NCBI RefSeq assembly: GCF_964340395.1
Contig: NC_135564.1
Coordinates: 11,305,391-11,367,390 of the forward strand
Origin: Glandiceps talaboti
Taxonomy: Eukaryota > Hemichordata > Enteropneusta > Spengelidae
Length of the DNA: 62,000 bases
Reading direction: 5' to 3'
Below, piece by piece: positions 1 through 10,860 of the stretch; position 1 is the first letter of the stretch, and the number at the start of each line of letters is the position of its first letter. Below the pieces are notes generated by a model. That model was not told the origin of the DNA. It was given only the letters and a program-made list of their open reading frames with translations, and made no database searches. Both the position numbers and the translations under genes were made by a program.

Positions 1-146
1 TTGTTTAACGGAAAGAAATAAAATTAATCAAATTAATGAAAAATCATACTGAAAGAAAACCAGTCAATAATTATAATTTGACAAAATGAAATAAACAAGT
101 TAGTTTTAATTCATGTATATGTATTAGCTTCGTCTCTAGACTGCCA

Positions 147-387
147 CAGTCCAATTCTGATGAAGTCATTTATTTGTGATAATGTTTTCGTATCAGTTTG
201 CCAATGAAAAGATGAAATCTAGCGGGACTGCGAAATCTCGCGCGATTGCGAACATCGTTTTCATCTGAATGGGACCACATTTAGATGATGAAATGACATT
301 TCGCAGTCAAATGAGATTTCATTTTTTTAAATTAGCAAACCAATAAGAAAACATCATAAATAAATGATTACGTCAGAATGGGGACTG
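147..387. repeat. Long imperfect palindrome in intron 2 of gene A
   Basis: The element starts CAGTCCAATTCTGATG and ends with its complement, CATCAGAATGGGGACTG-like sequence. The inner arms also pair (AAAATGAAATCT with AGATTTCATTTT, and AACATCGTTTTCATCT with its partner). The whole stretch of about 240 bp could fold into one hairpin. Equivalent copies lie at 7,911-8,121, 23,092-23,332 and 35,417-35,618, always in intron 2 of the transferase gene. It is most likely an old foldback MITE inherited by duplication. Confidence 0.7.
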
Positions 388-429
388 TGTCAGTATACTT
401 CTTCTCCTGTAAAACGGATATTGTCGTTG

Positions 430-720
430 CCAAATGTATGTCATAGTGTGTTGTCCTTGTACAAAGTTTGATAAAAATCGGTCTAGTCATGTCCATGTAA
501 TGGTTCTGGACATGGAAGAATCGAAACAAAATGGCCGTCTGGCGGCCATATTGGATCGTATCGTAAAATAAATTAAGGTGCATATGTATGCTATAGTGTG
601 CTGTCCTTGTACTAAATTTAAAAGAAATGGTCCAGTCATTTCTGAGAAATAGCTCCGGATGCACGCACGAACGCATGGATGCACAGAGCCCAATCTATAG
701 GTCCTCTTAGACTTCGTCCG
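430..720. repeat. Dispersed repeat with two ~150-bp half-units
   Basis: Two related units begin near 437 and 586 (TATGTCATAGTGTGTTGTCC and TATGCTATAGTGTGCTGTCC) and continue into similar text. The same block recurs at 23,375-23,665 in the second duplication copy. The short minus-strand reading frames over it are not convincing genes. The rest of 388-1,133 is intron 2 of gene A with two poly-G runs and no coding signal. Confidence 0.5.
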
Positions 721-1133
721 GTGGGGACTAACTATCAGTGATATTACAATGATTTATAGATAGGGCTGTGGCAGTTAAACGACCTTTGGTTACTAAACCT
801 AAAGCAATGGATTCGGGACAGCAATTTATTAGATTCACTTAAAATTACAGTAAATGTAAGAAGTAAAATTAACTATGCAGTGTGCTGTATTGTGCTTTGA
901 GAATCTAGAGTATCTTTTGCAAGCACATGAAGAATATTTCTTGTCAACAGATGTTGGGGGGGGGGGGGGTCAGTGTGTTTTTTTATTTGTCAGAGAGGGG
1001 TTGGATTGTTTTGTGGATGAATCACAGGGGGGGGGGGGTGTCACTGTTTTTAAGGACAACACGAAAAAGAAGTCACTGGCCCACAAAAAACTGATCGCTC
1101 CCTAATACCGCGTTAAGGATAAAAAAGAATTAC

Positions 1134-2145
1134 CTCACTTGATTTGTTTCGCCAGTGAAGGGCTAAATAAGGTTCCCCATCACATATTATGTTGGAGAGA
1201 GAATCAACCACTTCCCTTACGGCTGGTGCCCGGATGAGATGTTTATGGACATCTTTATTAAGTTCATCTTGGAAGGTGGCATTTAGGATGATACCCATGT
1301 TGGAATCTTTATAATGTGCAAGGCACTGGTCGTCAATCGTCTGAGACGCGAAGTCTTCAATGTTCATGGTATGCAAATGTACTACTTTGTTAATGTTTGG
1401 AAGTTGTATACCAAACATATCACGGAATATCTTGGTTCTTGTTGCCTCATACTTGTCTGTCTCGCTCCAAGTGATAACTTTAGTGTTTCTCGCATTACAA
1501 ACTTTACTAAAATCCTCAATCGATACAAGTTGAGACAAGTGATTAACACTCAGTTGAAACAATTGAGACAAGTGGCGAACATCGAAGGTCAAGTTGAAGT
1601 TTCTGATGTGTTCTAAGGTATGACCGTATACATGTCCACCGTGCAGAAAGAAAGGCGTCATCACCATAGTCCGACCAGTAAGCAATGCCAAAATCATACT
1701 TCTCCGTAAATGAAAATATTGGGAATTCGCACCACCGCCTTCTAACGGTTTAATCGGTAACAGATAACGTTCGCCAGCTTGATGCGACTCGGAGAAATGA
1801 TCTTTTGACGTTTTCAAATCGAATGATGTGTCTCCAACTTTCATTTGATCAGTGACTTGAAGATTCGTTGTGTGCAAAGGTTTCACTGACTTACCATAAA
1901 CCTGTGCAGTATACACATCCTTTTTATCATAATCTATTATATTTACACCAATTTGCTCTTCTTCTGAGTATGAAATCTAATGAGTGAAAACAAGAAATTC
2001 GAAATATTTAAAAATCTAGCGTTGGGAACCTTTACCTTTATGTTATAAATCTGTTAAAAGCTGCAAAAAAATGTTTTTCAGCATCATCTAAAGAAATATT
2101 CGATGATTTCATGTACGAACTTCAATGTAAATATGTACTTAATCA

Positions 2146-2205
<60 letters not shown>

Positions 2206-2515
2206 GCCTGCGTATGTATGTATGTATGTATGTATGTATGTATGTATGTATGTATGTATGTATGTATGTATGTATGTATGTATGTATGTATGTATGTATA
2301 TGTGTGTGTATGTATGTATGTATGTATGTATGTATGTATGTATGTATGTATGTATGTATGTATGTATGTATGTATGTATAGTGAGATTTGCAATTGGCTG
2401 AAATGACTGATTTTATGTCAGACAATAGAAACCACACTCAGTTGGAAAAAGCACTCTGACGAGAATTCATGAACTCCTACGCGTAACAATTTTCTTGCTT
2501 AATTTCATTTCATTC

Positions 2516-2556
<41 letters not shown>

Positions 2557-3176
2557 TGTGTGTGTGTGTGTGTGCGACAGAGAGTTGCATTTATCGTGTC
2601 TACAGTGTATTTATAACATTAATGCAGATGTTACAAAATATAATATAACATTTATATTAAATTATTCAGATTTTGTTGACAGTCTTAACTGGTAACCGTG
2701 TACACCAACAACGCTTTTGATTTCCATGGGGTCCAATTGAGTTAATCGTGAATAGAAAAGAAACGCTTAGCTAAATTTGGTTGGTTAGTTTAAAATTTCA
2801 CTTTCAAAATACAGTTAAAAATTTCATTTTTGTGTTCATGCTGGGGTTACTTGGGACGAAGATGGTGGAAGGTAGGTGTACATTAAAGTTAACTTCTTAC
2901 AGTCCAGAAAAGGGGGTGGGACTCCGATCCAGATATCTAGAAAAGTAAAAGGTCGCAAAAAAATATCCTGCTAATGACTCAACTTGAAGCAACTTGTATT
3001 TCTAACTTTTGAAAAAAGAAGTACTAACAAACTAATGACAAAGTACTCACCTTGTGTCTGTGTGCCTGGTTTTTGGCAATCAATGCTGTCACATCAAACC
3101 ATTCATAGTACACCAGGAACAGTATAACGAATAATACACACAAAGTTGGAATTCTTCGCAAGTTCGCCGTCCACAT
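1134..3176 (-). CDS. Gene A: O-fucosyltransferase-like type II membrane protein, 3' exons off-window
   Basis: Two coding exons are inside the window. Exon 1 is 3,051-3,176 (42 codons), starting MWTANLRR, followed by the hydrophobic signal anchor LCVLFVILFLVYY and a GTGAGT donor. Exon 2 is 1,134-1,976 (281 codons), preceded by CATTAG and ending after LALHWRNKSSE at a GTAATT donor. Exon 2 carries the nucleotide-sugar transferase core ([20 protein letters not shown] near its middle) and a His-x-Arg motif in HWRN that recalls GDP-fucose O-fucosyltransferases. Exons 3-5 must lie left of base 1. Compared with gene C there is an in-frame 24-nt duplication giving a second HLSQL. The likely site is the Golgi or ER lumen. 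Family assignment is by motif memory; the acceptor substrate is unknown. Confidence 0.7.
2145..2575. repeat. Microsatellites (GTCT)n, (GTAT)n, (GT)n in intron 1 of gene A
   Basis: GTCT repeats run to about 2,206, GTAT repeats from 2,212 to 2,380, and GT repeats from 2,519 to 2,575. Open frames of Tyr-Ile-His or Val-Cys-Met repeats over these tracts are artefacts. The rest of intron 1 (1,977-3,050) shows nothing else. Confidence 0.95.
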
Positions 3177-4197
3177 TGCAAACGTTTGTAGTACACCCTC
3201 ACACTCTGCTAGCCTAGCTGAAAGTAAAATACAATCTGGTATCAGTTCTAACTTTAAATTGTACACGAGATCGGATAAGATTTCAGTGTATCATATTGTT
3301 TCCATTACCTCTTGGGTATATACGAATCAATCATTAGTTAGACAGCCGTCAACTGAGCATGTGAAATATTATTACAGTGGAAATCCATTGAACAGAAATA
3401 AATCATTGACAGACTCAACGCACACCATTAACATTTCTAAATCTTGCCATCTGGTATGACACAAATTAATGTTCAATATGTTACATTTTAATCCAATGAT
3501 ATGCCAGAAAATAATTTTGTTCAAATGTATATGATTTGGCAAACAGCCTGCTCTCGCAAATAATATGTAACAAGGATGGTATGGTTGTTATTATGCTCAA
3601 GTATAGCAAGTATCGATATTTTAATAGTGTGATCTTTCTCAAGCCATATGACGAGCTGTTCTCCTTAATCGATTTATGTTGTACTAATTGGGCTGGATCA
3701 CGAAAATCGAACATTTAAGGGTAAATGAAAGTGTTACACTGTCATGTGTTACAATGGCAAGAGGTGATATACTTACCAAAATATAATAATCACATATGTA
3801 AAACAACATATACAGTCACATACTTGTAAAAGAATGGACCTTGTATTCAGTATTGCATAAGGTACACTGTATTAAACACATTTCAACCTTCGGAGTGTTC
3901 TCTCTGCTCGCCTATCTGAAAGTTAAATAAAATCTAGTATCTATTCGAACTGAAAGATAAATAATACAATGCTGTTAGATTGAAGTGTTGTCGTTTATAT
4001 CAAGGAAGAGAAGTGTCAAAAGCAGCAGCAGCAGCAACAAGAATAATTCCAAGTTTGTATAAATTATGTGGATACTAACATCTTTCAAGTAAATCTAAAT
4101 GTACTGAGGCCCCGGATGAACTTAACAGATACCATTTATATTGCATACAGAAAACCCCTTCCACTATTATACAGTACAACATATAACCTATAGCATA

Positions 4198-4281
4198 ACT
4201 CGTGATTCTGTTTATTCTGCTGTATTTTAACTCGTTATCGCTCGTGAAAATACGGCGGCAGAATAAACCGAATCACTCGTG
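4198..4281. repeat. Hairpin-forming palindrome
   Basis: The left arm CGTGATTCTGTTTATTCTGC pairs with the right arm GCAGAATAAACCGAATCACT, leaving a loop of roughly 20-25 bases. A second copy lies at about 27,112-27,196 in the duplicated block. It could be a small foldback element; no function is shown. Confidence 0.6.
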
Positions 4282-5099
4282 AAAACAACTTCTGTATGCC
4301 AAACCATCTATTGTGAGGCTGTGGGGTTCTGTCATAATCTTTTTGATTGTTATCGTTTATATAATCAGAAATGCCAATGAATGAATGAGGAGCAGGTTTC
4401 AAATAAATTTATATATGCACTCGTGCGTAATGTAAATGTGTAAAATCAAGAAAAATGACTCTTAAGAACCCAAAGTTTGCAAAAATGTCTTCATTTCCTG
4501 CAGTGGTGTTGCCCTTTAATCGAATATCATTAAACTCATATTTATAGTAAAACATGCTAAAAATCACTTTTCATTAATGATTGAGCTGTCATACCATGGT
4601 AATACTAGTCACTTCTAGTACTTTGTACTCAGAACTTTCTCGTGTCATATAAATCATTAGTTTAGCTGTATCCATCATTTCTAAGAGCTGTGACTCAAAA
4701 TTCTCCAACGACAGCTTTTACAGCTGTTGATAGAAATAGGCAAGTACGTACTTTGTTGAACACTTATTAAAGTGGCACAAACTCTTCACTCAATTGAAAT
4801 TATTCGCATAACACTACAATTAAACTATTCTTAGCATAATTCGAATGAGTAGGGATATATTAATATTTTGATCACTTGAAATTGTAATAAATTGTGTTTA
4901 CAAAAATTGTCTATAAATCACTTCCTATACGTACAACTACGTTTTACAAGATTTTAGTTATTTGCTATTTATTGAGTTACAAACAGGCATGTGTCATTTA
5001 CATTAATTTTTTTTCAAATAGAAAATCAGTTAATTTGCTGTATTCATTAAAAATACCAAATAAATACCAAGTTCTCATACACATGGTCACTTTATGAAA

Positions 5100-6000
5100 T
5101 GCATTCCAAGCTTTTGCCGCCACATGTACCTTTTAGCCCCAGTGGTACTATTACAATGTGCCCCGTCCATCTGTCCGTAAAAAGTCATTAATAAGTAATA
5201 AGTAATAAGTCATTTCTCAGACATGCAATATCTGATTTCTTTCAAACCTGACACAAAGATGACATATCATGTGGGACATGTGCACGTCATATGCAAATTT
5301 GACCGAATGGCATCCATATTTGTACTTGACCTTTCACCTTGACCTTCAGGGTCAGTTATCAAAATCAAGCCAAGTCTTGCCTATCACAGAGACATTGTAG
5401 AATTTACATATTGCAAATTTCTTTTAAATCATGTTTACAAGTAATATTAAACAAAGGAGATTTACACAAGCATTATGTTTGGAGCTCAAGTCATTTTACT
5501 GAATAGCAGCCATATTTGTAGTTAACAATCATTATTTACTGCATAACTCAAAAACTACAATACATAGAGATTCCATTCAAGTCTCTACCCTATATTATCA
5601 GATGAGAACTATCTTTGGAGACCTTGACCTTTGACCTTGACCTTCAGGGATAATCATCAAAGTCAATTGCTTACATATTGCAGATACTTGTAGCAATTAT
5701 GTGTGGCACTTAGATCATGTTTATAGATAATACAGAACCAGATAAACATACACAGGCATTGCTTTTGGTGCTCACATCACATTTCACTCAATGGCAGCCA
5801 TATTTGTAATGTACAGTCATGATTTACCAATTAACTCATATTGCCAGGTTTAAACCAAATCTTTCTTTTTAGACATTGACCTTTGACCTAGACCTGGATC
5901 TTTAGGTTCGGTTACTAAAATTCAGCAATTCCCTTCATTACCACTTACACTTTGAAGTATTTATTTTTTGCCACAACTTTCTTTTAAATCATGTCTCCAT
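5100..6000. repeat. Dispersed repeat with clustered TGACCT half-sites
   Basis: About three related units of some 280 bp each contain TTGACCTTTGACCTTGACC-like text near 5,326, 5,621 and 5,876. Read on the minus strand these are AGGTCA direct repeats with 0- and 1-base spacing, the form bound by nuclear receptors. Copies recur at 28,020-28,383 plus 32,918-33,430 (split by the LINE) and degenerate at 40,026-40,200. Whether any is a working enhancer is unknown. Confidence 0.5.
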
Positions 6001-6316
6001 TCAGTCACATTTAAGTGGGGAGAGGGGGGGGGGGGGGTTATGTCTTGTTAGATCTAAATTTTCTGTAGTGGTCTGAGCTCATACTGGAAAACCGTTAAAA
6101 GTTCCCAAAGTTCCATATATGGTGGCAGCTATTTAATTATCTGTCTATCTGTAATGTTTGACGGCATTCCTGGTAGATCCCGGATGTCATACGTAATTTT
6201 GTCTTCCAGCGTTCGTCCAATTTCAACAAAGTTTGACCAATTTGATACATGTGCTCTTATGAACACCATAGCGCCTGTGAATAATTGATAAGATAGAACA
6301 ATTATAGAAAAGACAA

Positions 6317-6457
6317 GTATGTATGTATGTATGTATGTATGTATGTATGTATGTATGTATGTATGTATGTATGTATGATAGTTATTTCAGATGTGGACAA
6401 CCCCCATACATACCACCACCACCACCACCACCACCACCACCACCACCACCACCACCA
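6317..6457. repeat. (GTAT)n and (ACC)n microsatellites in intron 4 of gene B
   Basis: GTAT repeats at 6,317-6,376 and ACC repeats at about 6,411-6,457 lie between exons 5 and 4. Genes C and D have the same layout; in gene C the GTAT tract was split by an LTR element. Confidence 0.9.
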
Positions 6458-7910
6458 TGAAACCTGTGAACGCCTATTACAATAACCTATAAACAAATAA
6501 ACCATGAATTAACCCCTGTATAAAGTTGAGATGTTCTGTGATAGAAATAAAAATTATACTTACGGTGACATATCTCTTGTTCAACCAGTGATAACAAATA
6601 GTAGTCAGAGAAAAATTCCTTCTTTATTTTCTTGTTAAACTTAATATCTCCTGATACAAATATATGATCACGTGGTATGTACTTTGATATATAGTCAACG
6701 ACGTCCTACGTCAGAGTAAACAAGAAAAACTGTAAATGGAATGTTTTGCTATTTTAAGAATGAAGAACCGAGAATTAAATGTGGTGATATGGATAAGAAA
6801 AGAGCAATAAGTTTGGATTTTTAATTGATAAAACAACCTAACTACATTTTGCTTTCTCCGAAAAGCAATGTGAAGTAAGAAAGGCCCAGTGTGCGTTTGT
6901 AACTCATTGGGGCTAATGGCAAAATAAATAAATATGTAAAACGTTTGTCATTGTACAAACAATAAGTTGTAAATAAACTGGGTAAATAAATGTACTCGCT
7001 TTTAATTACCAGTCAAAAATCAATAGAAACATGAATGAAATCTTCCAATATATAGAATATAGAGAAATTTATATTAGGAAGCGACAACACACATGCGCAA
7101 ACTGGACATGGTGTAGCGATGACATGTTTACCCTCTCACACAACTTTCTTTATAGACCAAGTCTGGCAGTAATTTACGATAGATGAGAGTATGTAACATA
7201 GAGATCTGGTCATTAAACGATGTTCGATTGTAAGCTTGATTAATTTTGATAAATAACAAACGGTGTGTAGTAAAGTTGTTTTATGACATCATAAACCAAA
7301 ATTAATATCCAATATTTTATCAATGTTGACACTTTAAAGGGGCACATCCTGAGTTAATACGTTTTTGTTTTGGAGTAATCTTTTCTGCATATTCATCTAA
7401 CTGAAGTATGGTTGACCACGATTGAATTAACTCAATTCTAAAGTTTTTTAAAACACTCAACATGCAAACGTCATCCGGACACACGCATTAGACGACCTTT
7501 GAACTTTAGACTTGGGGATGAATCACTGTGGTTGCTTAAGCAATCAAGTTTACATTTACACATACCAGTGACCACAGTGGACATGCAATATATACACATT
7601 TCAGTTTGAATTGCTTCATGATTTCACGAATGCCTTCCCCTGTCTTGCCAGCTAATTCAGCGAGCTCGTGTATAATAGATGGACGGACACACGTGATCTT
7701 TATCGCTACCAAGTGCACACTTCCTCTAAAAGAAAAAATATTGATAGATTGTCATACACGGATTGTCAGCTTTAAAATATTGATTTGCAATGGTGAATTG
7801 TGAGTAGTTTATTCCATATTTAAAGTTGTAATAGGTACCTTTTACTGTATACCTTTATTTAAGTTAGTTTTAACTCATGTATATGTAGTAGATTCGTCTC
7901 TAGACTGCCA

Positions 7911-8121
7911 CAGTCCCATTCTGATGTAGTCATTTATTTGTAATGTTTTCGTATCGGTTTGCCTATAAAAAATGAAATCTTGTGGGACTGCGAACATCGT
8001 TTTCATTTGAATGGGACGCCTTTTAGATGAAACGATGTTTTGCAAGCTCACGAGATTTCATTTTTTTATTAGCAAACTAAGAAAACATCATAAATGAATG
8101 AATACATCAGAATGGGGACTG
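7911..8121. repeat. Long imperfect palindrome in intron 2 of gene B
   Basis: The left end CAGTCCCATTCTGATG and the right end CATCAGAATGGGGACTG are complementary, and the arms keep pairing inward to a centre near 8,015. It is the gene B counterpart of 147-387 and the clearest example of the four. Confidence 0.8.
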
Positions 8122-9468
8122 TCAGTCTCCTTCGTCTCCTGTAAAGCGGAAATTGTCATTGCAGCGTATGGTATGATACGGTACGCAAGTTAGATATTTT
8201 CAACTATTAGTGATATTACAATGATTATAGTTAGGGCTGTGGCGGTTATGTTGGCATTTTTTTGTAAGAACAGCACACACCAATATAAGCTGCCACATAG
8301 AATATGAAATACTTGAGCTTATGTGTTGTCATTTTGGCTTGTTTTCGAAATAGAGATGTTATAATGATAATATTGTGCCTATTAATACCGCGTTAAGGAT
8401 AAAAAGAATTACCTCAGTAGATCTGTTTCTCCAGTGAAGGGCTAAATAAGGTTCCCCATCACATATTATGTCGGAGAGAGAATCAACCACTTCCCTTACG
8501 GCTGGTGCCCGGATAAGATGTTTATGGACATCTTTATTAAGTTCATCTTGGAAGGTGGCATTTAGGTTGATACCCAAGTTCGAATCTTTATAATGTGCAA
8601 GGCACTGGTCGTCAATCGTCTGAGACGCGAAGTCTTCAATGTTCATGGTATGCAAATGTACGACTTTGTTAATGTTTGGAAGTTGTATACCAAACATACC
8701 ACGGAATATCTTGGTTCTTGTTGCCTCATAACTGTCTGTCTCGCTCCAAGTGATAACTTTAGTGTTCCTCGCATTACAAACTTTATTAAAATCCTCAATC
8801 GATACAAGTGGTAACAATTGAGACAAGTGGCGAACATCGAAGGTCAAGTTGAAGTTTCTGACGTGTTCTAAGGTATGACCGTATACATGTCCACCGTGCA
8901 GAAAGAAAGGCGTCATCACCATAGTCCGACCAGTAAGCAATGCCAAAATCATACTTCTCCGTAAATGAAAATATTGGGAATTCGCACCACCGCCTTCTAA
9001 CGGTTTTATCGGTAACAGATAACGTTCGCCAGCTTGATGCGACTCGGAGAAATGATCTTTTGACTTCTTCAAATCGAATAATGTGTCTTCATCTTTCATT
9101 TGATCAGTGACTTGAAGATTTGTTGCCTTCAAAGTCTGCAAAGATTTGGCTGATTTACCATACACTTGCGTGGTATGTACAGTCTTTTCTTCATGGTCTG
9201 TTATATTTACACCAATTTGCTCTTCTTCTGAGTATGAAACCTAATGAGTGAAGACAAGCAATTCGGAATGTAGTTATCAGAATACAGTAAAACATGTATA
9301 TAAATCTAGCCTTCGGAGCTTTAGAAATGCTTTTATTTATTTATTTATTTTTATTTATAAACGGCAATGCATCCATTATATGGGTGTTCTTTACCTTTAC
9401 GTTATAAATCTGCTCTTTCAATGATTTCATGTATTTCAATGTACGTACTTAATCAGTCTGTCCATCGG

Positions 9469-9768
9469 TCTGTCTGTCTGCGCGCGTGCGTTCGTGCGTT
9501 CGTTCGTTCGTGCGTGCGCGCACACACACGCACAAGCACGTACGTATGTATGTATGTATGTATGTATGTATGTATGTATGTATGTATGTATGTATAAATG
9601 TGTTTAAGTATGTATAAGTATGTATAAGTATGTACGTATGGTGAGATTTGGCTGAAATGAAAGATTTTAAGTCTGAGCATAGAAATCATACTCAGTTGGA
9701 AGAGCACTCTAACGAAAATTCAAGGACTCCTACACATGTCACTTCTCTTAGTTAATTTCATTTCATTC

Positions 9769-9819
<51 letters not shown>

Positions 9820-9820
9820 T
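9469..9820. repeat. Microsatellites in intron 1 of gene B
   Basis: Short GTCT, GTTC and GTGC tracts are followed by (GTAT)n to 9,596 and (GT)n at 9,772-9,818. Intron 1 (9,241-10,161) shows nothing else. Confidence 0.9.
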
Positions 9821-10860
9821 AGAGTTGCATTTATCGTGTCTGCAATGTATTTATAAAGCTAATATTAATGCAGATGTTACAAAAATATAATGTAATACTT
9901 ACCTTAAATTATTCAGATTTTGTTAGTAGTTTTAACTGGTCACCGAGGACATATTTGGGATAGGTTCATGGCTAAAGCAACAAGCAATATACTTTTGGTT
10001 TCCATTAAGTAGTACACAATGTATAATAGCTATAGTTCCGAATTGTGCATTCCAACAATGTGTGAAGGCCCAAAAATCTACGGTTTCACCCTTACGGGAG
10101 GCATTAAGTTTTAATCTGGTTGAAAAAAGAATCACTAACAAAATAATGACAAGGTACTCACCTTAGGCCTGTGCGCCTTGTATTTGATAGTTAATGCCTT
10201 CACATCAAACCATTCATAGTACACCAGGAACAGTATAATGAATAACATACAGCAAGTTGTAATTTTTTGCAATTTCACCGTCCACATTTCAAACGTTTGG
10301 AGTGCACCCTCTACTAGCCTATTTGAAAGTAAAATACAATCTGGTAATGGTTCTAACTGTAAAGTAATCTGTACTCGAGATTACAACTAATCGGATTTGA
10401 TTTCAATGCATCATGCTGTTTCACAATTACCTCTTGGGTACATACAGATCAATCATTAGTTAGACAGCCGTCTACTGCCTCGATAGTATAAATTGAGCAC
10501 GTGAAATTTGATTAAAGTGGAAATCCGTTGAACAGAAATAAATCATTGACAGACTCAACGCACACCTTTAACATTGCCGATTTGTGCCATCAGGCTTTAC
10601 TGTTCAATACAATTGAATCTAATGACATGCCAGAAAATTGCTTTTGTATATGATTTGGCAAAAATCCTACACTCGCAAATAATATGTAACAAGGATGGTA
10701 TGGTTTCTATTACGCTAGATTATAGTATGTATATAGCAATGTTAGTGTGATCTTTTTTTGAGCCAGATGACGAGGTGTTCTACTAAACTGGTTTCCGTTG
10801 TACTAATTGAGCTGGAGGACGAAAATCGAACATTCAAGGATAAAGGAGAAGAAAGAGCCG

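Larger units (their letters stand above)
3177..6128. other. Intergenic DNA between gene A start and gene B end
   Basis: No gene is seen. Just upstream of gene A's ATG, on the minus strand, TTTTACTTTCAG at about 3,217-3,228 could be an acceptor for a noncoding first exon, but the AG is lost in genes B and D. A related stretch recurs at about 3,890-3,965, so the promoter region holds an internal duplication. The block also contains a hairpin (4,198-4,281) and a dispersed repeat (5,100-6,000). Confidence 0.5.
6129..10287 (-). pseudogene. Gene B: O-fucosyltransferase-like gene broken by a 4-bp duplication in exon 3
   Basis: All five coding exons are recognisable: 10,162-10,287 (signal anchor, MWTVKLQK), 8,413-9,240 (catalytic core, 276 codons, ending LHWRNRSTE), 7,566-7,725, 6,564-6,705 and 6,129-6,274 (ending at TAG). 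All have GT/AG borders and matching phases except exon 3. Exon 3 is 160 nt, whereas genes C and D have 156, because GGAC is duplicated at 7,681-7,688. The shift brings a TGA about 21 codons into the exon and removes the C-terminal third, including the VSGD and FIRAHVSNWSNF segments. Otherwise it is almost identical to gene D. Without the shift it would encode 465 residues. An assembly error at this site is possible. Confidence 0.75.

Noticed and set aside
875-1105. A 76-residue plus-strand frame found in both duplication copies
   Set aside because: It spans poly-G runs of differing length, overlaps intron 2 of the transferase gene, and persists only because the block was duplicated.
1314-1616. 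Plus-strand frames across exon 2 of the transferase genes
   Set aside because: They are antisense shadows of the real minus-strand exon.
2084-2437. Frames rich in Tyr-Ile-His-Thr or Val-Cys-Met
   Set aside because: They are translations of GTAT and GTCT microsatellites, open in several frames and both strands; the same applies at 16,000-16,600, 25,000-25,350 and 47,650-48,050.
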